Under the pieces are notes generated by a model. It was not told the DNA's origin. It saw only the letters and a program-made list of their open reading frames with translations, and made no database searches. Both the position numbers and the translations under genes were made by a program. Of a stretch of DNA of 14,226 nt, positions 1 to 7,497 are shown one piece after another. Within the stretch, counting starts at the first letter, position 1, and the number at the start of each line of letters is the position of its first letter. The stretch is from assembly GCA_023438115.1 (NCBI GenBank), contig JAEZEB010000199.1:1-14226 (forward strand), in the 5' to 3' direction. The DNA is from Pseudomonadota bacterium. Its GTDB lineage: Bacteria > Pseudomonadota > Gammaproteobacteria > Burkholderiales > Burkholderiaceae_C.

Positions 1-1
1 G

Positions 2-1498
2 GCCTCGGGGGTCATCGGCCAGCTGCGCAAGCTGCTGCGCGAGCGCGTGGGCGCCTTCGATCCGCAAAAGGGCGGCGGCGAGCCGCCTTCGCCTTCGCTG
101 GTGCAGGCCGTGACGCTGCATGCCACGCAGGTCCAGACGCAGGTGCAGACCCGCGTGAACGAGGCCATGACGGGGGGCGACATCGTCATCTTCGACGACG
201 AGGCCGTCGAGGAAGTGGCCCTCGACCTGCGGCACCGCACGCAGGAGCTGAAGAAGAAGGCCTCGTCCTCGAACGAGAAGGCCACGATCGAGATCGTCGC
301 CCTGATGTTCCAGAGCATCCTGGCCGAAGAGCGCATTCCGCCCGCGATCCGCGTCTGGTTCGCGCGCCTGCAGATGCCGGTGCTGCGCGTGGCGCTTGCC
401 GAGCCCGAGTTCTTCGGCTCGCTGGAGCACCCGGCCCGCCAGCTGATCGACCGCATGGGCTCGTGCGTGCTCGGCTTCGACGCCACCGCCATCTCCGGCA
501 GCGCGCTGGAGGCGGAGATCCGCCGCGTCGTGCAGGTGATCGAGCAGTACCCCGAGACCGGCCGCCGTGTGTTCCAGCTGGTCTACGACGAATTCCAGCG
601 CTTCCTCTCGCGCTTCCTCACCGAGAAGGGCCCCACGCAGAAGCTGGTGAGCGTGGCGCAGCAGGTGGAGCAGAAGGAGACGATGGCGATCCAGTACACC
701 ATCGAGCTGCGCAAGATGCTCTCCGACGTGCCGGTGCGCGAGGAGATCCGCGAGTACCTGTTCAAGGTCTGGGCGGAGGTGCTGGCCGTGGCCGCCGTGA
801 AGAACGGGCCGCAGCACGAGGAAACGCTGGCGCTGAAGAAATCGGCCAGCGACCTCGTGTGGGCCGCGAGCGCCAAGCCGAACCGGCACGACCGCGCCAA
901 GGTGATCCAGGACCTGCCGGACCTGCTGGCGCGCCTGCGCCGCGGCATGACCCTGCTGGGCCTCGAGCCGGCGGACCAGGAGAACCACATCAAGGTGATC
1001 GGCGACACGCTGGCCGACGCCTTCCTCTCCAAGACGGAGGCCATCCCGCACGCGCGCATCGAGGAGATGACCAGGCGCCTGGCCAACCTGGAGGATTTCG
1101 TCTCCGACGACGACGCCGGCGAGCTGCCGCTGGACCAGGAAAGCATCGAGATGATGCTGGGCATCGACGCCTCGATGATCGAGGTGATCAGCACCGGCGG
1201 CTCGCAGCCCAATGCGGCGATGGCGGCCTGGGCCAACGAGCTGCAGCTGGGCAACTGGTTCACGCTGGACCACAACGGCCGCCTGGCGCAGGTGCAGTAC
1301 GCCTGGCGAAGCGAGCGCCGGCAGCTGCACCTGTTCGCTTCCGGCGACGGGCATTGCTACCTCATGCCGGTGCGGCGCCTGGGCGCCTACCTGCAGGCGG
1401 GGCTGCTGGTGCCGACGGAGGAAGAGGCGCTGACGGTGCGCGCCACGCGCGATGCGCTGGCGAAGCTGGACGCGAACCCGGAGCGGTTGCTGCAGTAG
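2..1498 (+). CDS. DUF1631 family protein, 3' part (5' end outside window)
   Basis: The reading frame is open from base 2 to a TAG at 1496-1498, so the start lies before the window and about 498 codons are visible. The GTG at 47 is only an internal valine. The protein is soluble, acidic and mostly helical: it has no membrane segment, and long amphipathic stretches such as the VALDLRHRTQELKKK region (about 215-260) and LMFQSILAEERIPPAIRVWFARLQMPVLRVAL (about 301-400) resemble the DUF1631 family. The last 90 or so residues look like a compact beta-rich module (GNWFTL, then VQYAWRS, then HLFASGDGHCYLMP, about 1250-1375), as DUF1631 proteins often carry at the C terminus. The molecular function of the family is unknown to me. 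The gene converges on smg across a REP array. The family call rests on sequence recognition without a search. Confidence 0.75.
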   Translation, partial: ASGVIGQLRKLLRERVGAFDPQKGGGEPPSPSLVQAVTLHATQVQTQVQTRVNEAMTGGDIVIFDDEAVEEVALDLRHRTQELKKKASSSNEKATIEIVALMFQSILAEERIPPAIRVWFARLQMPVLRVALAEPEFFGSLEHPARQLIDRMGSCVLGFDATAISGSALEAEIRRVVQVIEQYPETGRRVFQLVYDEFQRFLSRFLTEKGPTQKLVSVAQQVEQKETMAIQYTIELRKMLSDVPVREEIREYLFKVWAEVLAVAAVKNGPQHEETLALKKSASDLVWAASAKPNRHDRAKVIQDLPDLLARLRRGMTLLGLEPADQENHIKVIGDTLADAFLSKTEAIPHARIEEMTRRLANLEDFVSDDDAGELPLDQESIEMMLGIDASMIEVISTGGSQPNAAMAAWANELQLGNWFTLDHNGRLAQVQYAWRSERRQLHLFASGDGHCYLMPVRRLGAYLQAGLLVPTEEEALTVRATRDALAKLDANPERLLQ

Positions 1499-1507
1499 TT
1501 GCGGAGC

Positions 1508-1710
1508 GTCGGGGTTCGGCGCTTCGCGCGCTCACCGCCGACCTACGGGGTCCTCGCGCGGCGATGTCGGGGTTCGGTGCTTAGCGCGCTCACCGCCGAC
1601 CTACGGGGTCCTCGCGCGGCGATGTCGGGGTTCGGTGCTTCGCACGCTCACCACCGACCTACCGGGCCGGTCTCGCGTAGGTCGGGGTGAGCCCGCAGGC
1701 GAACCCCGAC
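1508..1710. repeat. REP-like array: three tandem 58-bp units plus one inverted copy
   Basis: Units start at 1508, 1566 and 1624 with an exact 58-bp period. Each has a 39-bp palindromic core (1508-1546, 1566-1604, 1624-1662); the first two cores are followed by the same 19-bp spacer (1547-1565, 1605-1623). Read on the minus strand, each core begins with GTAG followed by an imperfect hairpin (GTCGG...CCGAC arms). A fourth related element lies in the opposite orientation at 1677-1710: GTAG (1677-1680), then the hairpin GTCGGGGT (1681-1688) / ACCCCGAC (1703-1710) with an inner GCC/GGC pair. A GTAG tetranucleotide before a hairpin is the hallmark of REP elements mobilised by RAYT (TnpA-REP) proteins. 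The array fills the whole gap between the convergent DUF1631 gene and smg and may end transcription from both sides. No gene was seen in it. Confidence 0.85.
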
Positions 1711-1714
1711 ACCC

Positions 1715-2197
1715 TCAATGCGCCACCCGCTCCTCGCGGTCGTCGCACAGCTCGTCGAGGATCAGCGCGTCAGGCTCGTGTCCGAAGCGCCAGTACACCA
1801 TCAGCACGATGATCTTCAGCGCATCGAGCGACACGGGATCGCCCGGCGCGGCCATCGCGCGGTCGACGACGATCTCGCGCAGCGCGGGCGGCAGCACGCC
1901 GGAGCTTTCGAGGAAGGTGATGAAGCCCAGGCACTCGGCGCCCAGGTGGTCCTGCTCGACGACCGAGAACACGCGCATGCTCGCGTCGCTCGGCTGCGGC
2001 GCCCACTCGGCTTGCGACTCCGCGGGCAGCAGGATGTTCTGCGCCACGTTGTTGAGGCCATCCAGCCAGACCAGGGCCTGGTGGATTTCCTCGGGTTCGA
2101 AGCCATGGGCGCTCAGCTTGCGTTCGAGCTGGTGGAGCTCGGGGCAGGCATCGCCGCGCCAGTAGTTTTCGTAAACGAACACCAGCACTTCAAACAT
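1715..2197 (-). CDS. smg: Smg family protein (DUF494)
   Basis: This 160-residue protein starts MFEVLVFVYENYW, the characteristic N terminus of Smg/DUF494, and keeps the family layout: HQLERKLSAHGFEPEEIHQALVWL near residues 22-45, then a C-terminal IVLMVYWRFG segment. I chose the ATG at 2197 because it matches the family N terminus; a GTG at 2215 would add six residues (MAILGF) with no support. The function of Smg is not established. In Escherichia coli smg also lies beside dprA and near def-fmt, and that neighbourhood is kept here, with 72 bp to dprA upstream on the same strand. A TATATT hexamer ends 7 nt before the ATG, so the gene may also have its own, possibly leaderless, promoter. The stop is a TGA at 1715-1717, four bases from the REP array. 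topA, which follows smg in some relatives, is not next to it here. Confidence 0.9.
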   Translation of the reverse strand: MFEVLVFVYENYWRGDACPELHQLERKLSAHGFEPEEIHQALVWLDGLNNVAQNILLPAESQAEWAPQPSDASMRVFSVVEQDHLGAECLGFITFLESSGVLPPALREIVVDRAMAAPGDPVSLDALKIIVLMVYWRFGHEPDALILDELCDDREERVAH

Positions 2198-2204
2198 GAA
2201 CCCC

Positions 2205-2210
2205 AATATA
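2205..2210 (-). promoter_or_regulatory. Possible -10 box of a leaderless smg promoter
   Basis: On the minus strand the hexamer TATATT (five of six matches to TATAAT) ends 7 nt before the smg ATG at 2197. A transcript from it would begin at or within a base of the start codon. It is the only AT-rich hexamer in the dprA-smg gap. No good -35 box lies 16-18 bp upstream, so the call is tentative. Read-through from dprA is the alternative. Confidence 0.35.
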
Positions 2211-2269
2211 GCCACAAGCCGCCGCGGCGAGCGCGCTTTTTCCGGGGCTGTTGTTCTGCCGCGTCGTGC

Positions 2270-3382
2270 TCACGCGCTCGCGACGCGCTGGAAGAGGCCG
2301 CCGGGCAGGCGTCCCACCAGCCCCGCGAGCTCCAGTTCCAGCAGGCGCGCCTGCAGCTGTGGTGCGGGCAAACCCGTGCGCGCGATGAGCGCATCGAGGC
2401 CCACCGGCTCGTAGCCCAAGGCCGCGAGCAGCGGGTCCTCGCCTTCGTCGTGGGCAGGCGCCGATGCGGGCGTCGCGGCGGGCAACACGAGCCGCAGGTC
2501 CTCCAGCACGTCGCGCGCTTCCTCCACCAGCTTGGCGCCCTGCCGCAGCAGCGCATGGCAGCCGCGCGCATGCGGTGAGTGGATCGATCCGGGGATGGCG
2601 AACACTTCCTTGCCCTGCTCCGCCGCAAGACGTGCCGTGATGAGCGATCCGGACTGCAGCGCCGCCTCGACGACCAGCGTGCCCTGGCTCAGGCCCGCGA
2701 TCAGGCGGTTGCGGCGGGGAAAGTTCTCGCGCAGCGGCGGCGTGCCGACCGGGTACTCGCTCAGGAGCATGCCTTGCTGCGCGATGCGGTGGGCGAGCTC
2801 GTGGTGCTGGCGGGGATAGACGCGATCCAGTCCGGTGCCCACCACCGCGATGGTGGCGATGCCCTGCGGCGGCGCGCCTTCCAGCGCACCCTCGTGCGCC
2901 GCGCCGTCGATGCCCAGGGCGAGGCCCGAAACCACGGTGACGCCGGCTTCGGCGAAGGCGTGGGCGAAGCGGCGGGCGTTCTGCAGCCCCTGGGGGGTGG
3001 CGTTGCGGCTGCCGACGATGGCCAGGGCGCGCTGGGGCGCGACGTCCGGGCGCCCCATGCGGTACAGCATGAAGGGCGGATCCTCGATCGCGAGCAGGGC
3101 GGGCGGGTAGCCGGCGTCGCCCAGCGTGAGGATCGCGCGCGGCACGCCGTCGCGCGGTTCCAGCCAGGCCAGCGTCGCCTCCAGCTGGGGGGCGAGGCCC
3201 GCCGGCTCCTGCTGCAGGGCGCCGGCGAGGGCGCCGCCCACCACCTGGGCGAGGGCGGCGCGCTCCTGCGCGAAGATGGAAGACGGAAGCCCGAAAGCCG
3301 CCAGCAGCTTGCGCGCGGACGCGGCGCCCAGCTGCGGGGTCAGCGCGAGGCGCAGCCAGCCGGCCAGCTCGTCGCGCTGCAT
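2270..3382 (-). CDS. dprA: DNA-processing protein DprA (Smf)
   Basis: DprA binds incoming single-stranded DNA during natural transformation and loads RecA on it; it acts in the cytoplasm. The 370-residue protein has the full family layout. A helical SAM-like N-terminal region covers about 1-75. The Rossmann-fold core covers about 85-290, with VGSRN (123-127), SGLALGID (152-159), GTGLDRVYP (182-190), NFPRRNRLIAGLS (220-232), SGSLITA (244-250) and GCHALLRQGA (274-283). A C-terminal winged helix (DprA_WH) covers about 315-370, after an Ala/Pro-rich linker. The ATG at 3382 lies 10 nt after the stop of the LysM gene and has no clear Shine-Dalgarno sequence, so it is probably translated by coupling. 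An intact dprA suggests at least a remnant of competence, though DprA is also common in species not known to transform. Confidence 0.96.
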   Translation of the reverse strand: MQRDELAGWLRLALTPQLGAASARKLLAAFGLPSSIFAQERAALAQVVGGALAGALQQEPAGLAPQLEATLAWLEPRDGVPRAILTLGDAGYPPALLAIEDPPFMLYRMGRPDVAPQRALAIVGSRNATPQGLQNARRFAHAFAEAGVTVVSGLALGIDGAAHEGALEGAPPQGIATIAVVGTGLDRVYPRQHHELAHRIAQQGMLLSEYPVGTPPLRENFPRRNRLIAGLSQGTLVVEAALQSGSLITARLAAEQGKEVFAIPGSIHSPHARGCHALLRQGAKLVEEARDVLEDLRLVLPAATPASAPAHDEGEDPLLAALGYEPVGLDALIARTGLPAPQLQARLLELELAGLVGRLPGGLFQRVASA

Positions 3383-3392
3383 CGCGCGGGGC

Positions 3393-4631
3393 TCAGTTCG
3401 GGTTGCCGACCCGGTCGCCGATGTTCACCGGCTGCGTCACCTCCAGCACCAGCGCATAGGAGAGACGGTTGAAGGTGCGGAACACCATCATCAGGCCGTT
3501 GCGCTCGTCGGGCAGCTTCATCTGCGCGCGCTCGCCGCTCTTGGAGCGGTCGAGGACCTGGCGGCCGGCGCGATGGATCGCCAGGACGTGGCCCGGTTCG
3601 ACACCATGCGTCACGCCGCGGTTGATCACCACCACCTGGTTCTGGCCCACCAGCGCCACGGCGTCGCCGTAGACGGAGACGATGTGGCCGTCGATGGCCT
3701 GCGCGGGCGCCCGGGGCACGTAGTTGCCCAGGAGCCGCTCGGGTTCGGGCAGCAGGCGGTCGCCCACGCGCATTTCTTCCTTGGCGCGCGTGATGTCGAT
3801 CGTGGCCGGCACCAGCATGCTGCTGGCGCTGCCGCCACGGCTCGCGACCTGTTCCACGCCCTCGCTGCGCACCAGCTCGGCGCCGCCCAGGTACTTGGCT
3901 TCGTAGCCGAGGATCTCGCGGGTGATCGGGTCACGCAGCGGGGTCGCGTTGCGGAAGACGCGCAGGCGGTGGCTGTCGCGCGTGTCCTGTTCCACCAGCG
4001 GCGTGCCGGTCATGCCGCGTGCATAGGCGCGGTCACCGCGGGTGAGCAGCACGCGGTCGTCGGTCGCGGCCACGATGCGCGGCGCGTTCTCGAGGATGGA
4101 GGCGTCTTCCACCAGGATCGCCTCGTTCAGGAACGGCTCGATCAGGTGCGGCGGCAGGGTCGGGATGGAGGTGTCCACCAGGCCGGAGATGCGGGTGCGC
4201 GGGGAGACGCGCACGGTCTCGGTGGGCGCCTGGCCGGAGGGCTGGCCCATGCGCAGGCGCGCGAGGCCGTCCACCTTCTCCAGGTACAGCACCTGGCCCG
4301 GGAAGATCAGGTGCGGGTTGCGCACCTGGTCCATGTTCATGCCCCACAGTTCGGGCCAGCGCCACGGGGTGCGCAGGAACACGCCGGAGATGTGCCACAG
4401 CGTGTCGCCCGTCTTGACGGTGTAGGAATCGGGGGCGTCGGGCGCCAGTTCCGACAGCGGCACGCCGGCCTGGGCCACCTGCTGCGCGGTGGCGCGCTGC
4501 TGGGGCGTGATGGGCAGGTTGGGAAAGGTCTGTGCCGCGGCCGTGAAGGCCAGTCCGCCGCCCAGGACCAGCGCGGCGCAAGCCACGGCGGTGCGGGAAG
4601 CCAGGACAAAAGCTGCCTTGGAAGGAGCCAT
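3393..4631 (-). CDS. Exported LysM-domain protein
   Basis: This 412-residue protein begins with a Sec signal peptide: a basic start with K5, a hydrophobic core around residues 14-30 and likely cleavage after A33 (TAAA|QTF). A single LysM domain spans about 69-119 (SYTVKTGDTLWHIS, then NPHLIFPGQVLYL), with a Trp-rich insertion (RTPWRWPELWGMN) typical of this betaproteobacterial group. The remaining 290 residues are beta-rich, include an IVSVYGDAVALVGQNQVVVINRG segment, and match no enzyme I recognise; no catalytic domain is evident. It probably binds periplasmic peptidoglycan. I chose the ATG at 4631 because it starts a normal signal peptide; the longer frame to a TTG at 4694 would put a polar tail before it. 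It leads the leftward LysM-dprA-smg block and is divergent from def. Orthologues commonly precede dprA in Burkholderiales (recalled, not checked). Confidence 0.85.
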   Translation of the reverse strand: MAPSKAAFVLASRTAVACAALVLGGGLAFTAAAQTFPNLPITPQQRATAQQVAQAGVPLSELAPDAPDSYTVKTGDTLWHISGVFLRTPWRWPELWGMNMDQVRNPHLIFPGQVLYLEKVDGLARLRMGQPSGQAPTETVRVSPRTRISGLVDTSIPTLPPHLIEPFLNEAILVEDASILENAPRIVAATDDRVLLTRGDRAYARGMTGTPLVEQDTRDSHRLRVFRNATPLRDPITREILGYEAKYLGGAELVRSEGVEQVASRGGSASSMLVPATIDITRAKEEMRVGDRLLPEPERLLGNYVPRAPAQAIDGHIVSVYGDAVALVGQNQVVVINRGVTHGVEPGHVLAIHRAGRQVLDRSKSGERAQMKLPDERNGLMMVFRTFNRLSYALVLEVTQPVNIGDRVGNPN

Positions 4632-4665
4632 GTTGTGTGAGTCCGCTCTTGACAAGTTGCTGGCG

Positions 4666-4694
4666 ATTCTGGGCTCAAGTCCTTGATTAGGCAA
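4666..4694 (-). promoter_or_regulatory. Candidate sigma70 promoter for LysM-dprA-smg
   Basis: On the minus strand TTGCCT (4694-4689) and CAGAAT (4671-4666) are separated by exactly 17 bp; each matches the consensus at four of six positions. The start would fall near 4659, giving a leader of roughly 28 nt before the ATG at 4631. The placement in a divergent gap and the spacing support the call; the boxes are only moderate. Confidence 0.45.
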
Positions 4695-4768
4695 TGTTTA
4701 TGGGCTGTGCGGTGTTCCGGCGCCGACGAAAGTGGCGAAAATAGCGACAGCGCCCCCACCTGCAAGCC

Positions 4769-5281
4769 ATGGCCATCCTCCCCATCCTCTGTTATCCCGA
4801 TCCTCGCCTGCACACCGTGGCCAAGCCCGTGCAGGAAGTGGACGCACGCATCCGCACCCTGATCCAGGACATGCTCGCGACGATGTACGACGCCAACGGC
4901 ATCGGCCTCGCGGCCACCCAGGTGGACGTGCACGAACGCGTGATCGTGATCGACGTGTCCGAAGAACGCGACCAGCCGATCGTCCTGATCAACCCCGAGA
5001 TCACCTGGGCCAGCGCCGAGAAGCAGGTGGGCGACGAGGGCTGCCTGTCCGTGCCCGGCATCTACGACGGCGTGGAGCGTTCCAGCGCGGTGCGCGTGCG
5101 CGCCCTGGACGGCGAGGGCCGGTCGCGCGAGATCGAGGCCGAAGGCCTGCTCGCGGTGTGCATCCAGCACGAGATGGACCATCTCATGGGCAAGGTGTTC
5201 GTCGAATACCTCTCGCCCCTGAAGCGCAATCGCATCAAGAACAAGATGCTGAAGGCGCGCCGCGAAGCCGAGCGCGCCTGA
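4769..5281 (+). CDS. def: Peptide deformylase
   Basis: Def removes the formyl group from the N-terminal methionine of nascent proteins in the cytoplasm, the counterpart of Fmt three genes on. The 170-residue protein has all three metal-site motifs: GIGLAATQ (44-51, with Q51), EGCLSVPG (90-97, with metal ligand C92) and HEMDH (134-138, with ligands H134 and H138 and catalytic E135). Length and the basic C-terminal helix (LKRNRIKNKMLKARRE) fit the type I enzymes of Gram-negative bacteria. The ATG at 4769 gives the standard N terminus (MAILPILCYPDPRL); no strong Shine-Dalgarno sequence precedes it. It is the first gene of a rightward block and is divergent from the LysM gene. I could not define its promoter with confidence. 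The lipoprotein gene follows after 13 nt. Confidence 0.97.
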   Translation: MAILPILCYPDPRLHTVAKPVQEVDARIRTLIQDMLATMYDANGIGLAATQVDVHERVIVIDVSEERDQPIVLINPEITWASAEKQVGDEGCLSVPGIYDGVERSSAVRVRALDGEGRSREIEAEGLLAVCIQHEMDHLMGKVFVEYLSPLKRNRIKNKMLKARREAERA

Positions 5282-5294
5282 ACCGGAGACTTCC

Positions 5295-5795
5295 ATGCGT
5301 GCCTGGTTCGTCCTTGCCGCCGGCGCGCTGCTGCTTGCCGCGTGCGCGCATCCCTGGAACGTGATGAACGTGGCGCCGGGCACCCCGGGCGACGAAGTCG
5401 TCGCGCGCGCCGGCCAGCCCACGCGCGTGGTGCCGCTGCCAGGTGGCGGCCAGCGCCTGCAGTACTCGCTGCAGCCCCTGGGGCACTACGCCTTCATGGT
5501 GGACCTCGATGCCGCCGGCCGCGTGGTGAGCACGCGCCAGGCGCTCACGGAGCGGGATTTCCAGCGCATCGAGGAAGGACGCTGGACGCGCGAGGACGTG
5601 CTGCGCGAATTCGGCCCGCCCGCGCGCGTCGACGGCGTCTCCAGCTTCCAGGGCTCGGTGTTCACCTACCGCTGGCGCGACCTGGCGCGGGCCGACATGT
5701 TCTATTACGTCTACATCGATCCCCAGGGCGTGGTGCGCCGCGCCCATCCGGCCATCGAGCACTTCAACGGTCCCGACGACCGTAGCTTCCGCTGA
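5295..5795 (+). CDS. BamE/SmpA-OmlA-like outer-membrane lipoprotein
   Basis: This 166-residue protein starts with a lipoprotein signal peptide: MRAWFVLAAGALLLAAC, lipobox L14-A15-A16-C17 and Ala at +2, which favours transfer to the outer membrane. The mature part seems to hold two copies of a BamE-like unit. The first covers about 28-80 (APGTPGDEVVARAGQPTRVVP, then a strand pair ending in VDLDAAGRVVS). The second covers about 97-150 (WTREDVLREFGPPARVD, then FYYVYIDPQGVVRR). The pattern of G-x(n)-D/E-V, then G-x-P, then a short strand with D-x-x-G-x-V is what suggests the SmpA/OmlA fold. It is not BamE itself, which is shorter and has one unit. A GGAGA Shine-Dalgarno sequence (5285-5289) sits 5 nt before the ATG. 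Its TGA overlaps the fmt ATG by one base, so fmt is probably translationally coupled to it. Function unknown. Confidence 0.8.
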   Translation: MRAWFVLAAGALLLAACAHPWNVMNVAPGTPGDEVVARAGQPTRVVPLPGGGQRLQYSLQPLGHYAFMVDLDAAGRVVSTRQALTERDFQRIEEGRWTREDVLREFGPPARVDGVSSFQGSVFTYRWRDLARADMFYYVYIDPQGVVRRAHPAIEHFNGPDDRSFR

Positions 5796-6754
5796 TGCGC
5801 GTCGTCTTCGCCGGCACGCCGGATTTCGCGCGCGCGGCGCTCGAGCGCCTGCACGCCGCCGGCTTCACCTTGCCCCTCGTCCTGACGCAGCCGGACCGCC
5901 CGGCGGGCCGCGGCATGAAGTTGCAGCCCTCGCCCGTCAAGCAGTTTGCCGTGGCGCAGGGCATCGCCGTCGCCCAGCCGCGCAGCCTGCGCCTGGACGG
6001 CAAGTACCCGGAAGACGCCGCCGCGGCGCGCGATGCGCTCGTCGAGGCGCGTCCCGACGTGATGGTGGTGGCGGCCTACGGCCTGATCCTGCCGCAATGG
6101 GTGCTGGACCTGCCGCGCCTGGGTTGCCTGAACATCCACGCCTCGCTGCTGCCTCGGTGGCGCGGCGCCGCGCCCATCCACCGCGCGATCGAAGCGGGCG
6201 ACGCCGAGACCGGGGTCACCATCATGCAGATGGACGCGGGCCTGGACACCGGCGACATGCTGCTGGCCGAACGCATCGCCATCGCTTCCGACGACACCAC
6301 CGCCACGCTGCACGACAAGCTGGCCGCGCTGGGCGCGCGCATGATCGTGGAGGCGCTGGAGCTCGCGGCTTGCGGCGGCCTGCGGTCCGAGAAGCAGCCC
6401 GAGCAGGGCGTGACCTACGCGCACAAGATCGAGAAGGCCGAAGCCGCGGTCGATTGGGCGCAGCCGGCCACCGTGATCGAGCGGCGCATCCGCGCCTTCG
6501 ATCCCTTCCCCGGCGCCACCGCGCGCATCGCGGATGAAACGATCAAGCTGTGGCGCGCCCGCGCCGTCACGCACGGCCGCGGCACCGCGGCGCCCGGCAC
6601 CGTGGTGGCGCTGGACGCCAACGGGATTTCCGTCGCCTGCGGCGAGGGCGAGCGGCTGGAGATCACCGAGCTGCAGCGCCCCGGCGGCAAGCGGCTGGCG
6701 GCCCACGACTTCCTGCGCGGCTTTCCGCTGTCCGCCGGCATGCGCTTCGAGTAG
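5795..6754 (+). CDS. fmt: Methionyl-tRNA formyltransferase
   Basis: Fmt transfers a formyl group from 10-formyl-tetrahydrofolate to Met-tRNA(fMet) before initiation. The 319-residue protein has the formyltransferase Rossmann domain (about 1-190) with the catalytic triad N113, H115 (LNIHASLLPRWRGAAPI, 112-128) and D151 (MDAGLDTGDM). The tRNA-binding loop region PDRPAGRGMKLQPSPVK (33-49) is present. A C-terminal OB-like domain follows (about 205-319). Length matches the family. The ATG at 5795 shares its A with the TGA of the lipoprotein gene (TGATG), an arrangement typical of re-initiation. In Escherichia coli, and in many Burkholderiales, rsmB follows fmt directly or nearby; here azlC follows after 5 nt, so the local block has a different tail. 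Confidence 0.97.
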   Translation: MRVVFAGTPDFARAALERLHAAGFTLPLVLTQPDRPAGRGMKLQPSPVKQFAVAQGIAVAQPRSLRLDGKYPEDAAAARDALVEARPDVMVVAAYGLILPQWVLDLPRLGCLNIHASLLPRWRGAAPIHRAIEAGDAETGVTIMQMDAGLDTGDMLLAERIAIASDDTTATLHDKLAALGARMIVEALELAACGGLRSEKQPEQGVTYAHKIEKAEAAVDWAQPATVIERRIRAFDPFPGATARIADETIKLWRARAVTHGRGTAAPGTVVALDANGISVACGEGERLEITELQRPGGKRLAAHDFLRGFPLSAGMRFE

Positions 6755-6759
6755 TCCCG

Positions 6760-7497
6760 ATGTTCTTCCTGCGAGAGATCCACAGCCACCCGCTGTTCCG
6801 CGAAGGCATGCGCGCGAGCAGCCCCGTCGCGCCGGGCGTCGCCGCCTGGGGCCTGATGACCGGCGTGGCGATGGTCAATGCCGGCATGAGCGTCTTCGAG
6901 GCCGTGGCCATGACGCTGCTGGTCTACGCCGGCAGCTCGCAGCTGGCGGCCATCCCGCTGATCGTGGCCGGCGCGCCCGCGTGGGTGATCTGGGCAACGG
7001 GCTTCTGCGTGAACCTGCGCTTCGTCGTCTTCAGCCTGCACCTGCGCGCCTACCTGATGCACCTGCCACGCTGGCGGCGCCTGACGCACGGCTTCCTCAC
7101 GACCGACATGACCTACGCCATCTTCACCACGCGCCTGCCGCAGCCCGCGCAGGATGCCGAAGGGCGGCTGGCGGAGGAGGCCTATCTCGCGGGCAACTAC
7201 TTCGTCACCTGGTCCGCGTGGATCTTCCCCGGCCTGGTGGGCATCGCGGTGGGCAACCTGATTCCCACCGCCTGGGGGCTGGGCTTCGCGGGGGGGCTGT
7301 GCCTGCTGGGCGTGCTCTGTTCGCTGGCCAACACGCCGCTGCGCATCCTCGCCGCCGTGGTCGCGGGCGTGGCGGCGGTGGCCGCGTACGCGATGCCCTT
7401 CAAGCTGAACATCGTGACGGCCATCGCCATCGCGGTGCTCGCCTGTTTCTGGCTCGAAGGCCGCAGGGGCCCGCCGCCGCAGGAGCGCACCGCATGA
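6760..7497 (+). CDS. azlC: AzlC family amino-acid exporter, large subunit
   Basis: AzlC and AzlD together form a two-part inner-membrane exporter linked to branched-chain amino acids or their analogues in Bacillus subtilis and, as BrnFE, in Corynebacterium. This 245-residue protein has six or seven hydrophobic segments. Family features include the N-terminal P-x-x-PGV-x-x-WG (22-31), LVYAGSSQLAA (54-64), NLRFVVFSLHLRAY (85-98), LTTDMTYA (113-120) and the closing hydrophobic pair (about 196-231). The ATG at 6760 follows the fmt stop by 5 nt, so the two are almost certainly co-transcribed. No Shine-Dalgarno sequence is visible apart from the coding end of fmt. The substrate cannot be read from the sequence. 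Confidence 0.9.
   Translation: MFFLREIHSHPLFREGMRASSPVAPGVAAWGLMTGVAMVNAGMSVFEAVAMTLLVYAGSSQLAAIPLIVAGAPAWVIWATGFCVNLRFVVFSLHLRAYLMHLPRWRRLTHGFLTTDMTYAIFTTRLPQPAQDAEGRLAEEAYLAGNYFVTWSAWIFPGLVGIAVGNLIPTAWGLGFAGGLCLLGVLCSLANTPLRILAAVVAGVAAVAAYAMPFKLNIVTAIAIAVLACFWLEGRRGPPPQERTA

Noticed and set aside
47..49. GTG as the start of the DUF1631 gene
   Set aside because: The frame is open to the window edge with normal codons upstream, so the gene is truncated by the window.
1508..1662. Regular 58-bp repeats resembling a CRISPR array
   Set aside because: The spacers are nearly identical to each other and the repeat is itself a long palindrome, so this is a tandem REP array. No cas genes are visible.
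4649..4654. Perfect TTGACA on the plus strand before def
   Set aside because: No -10-like hexamer lies 16-18 bp downstream, and it falls in the leader of the divergent gene.
4649..4768. Riboswitch or attenuator before def
   Set aside because: No conserved structure or leader peptide could be recognised; the gap is about 140 bp and is explained by two divergent promoters.
4337..5422. Minus-strand ORF across the def region
   Set aside because: It is His/Gly/Ala-rich, matches no family, and overlaps def and the LysM gene, both of which are clear.
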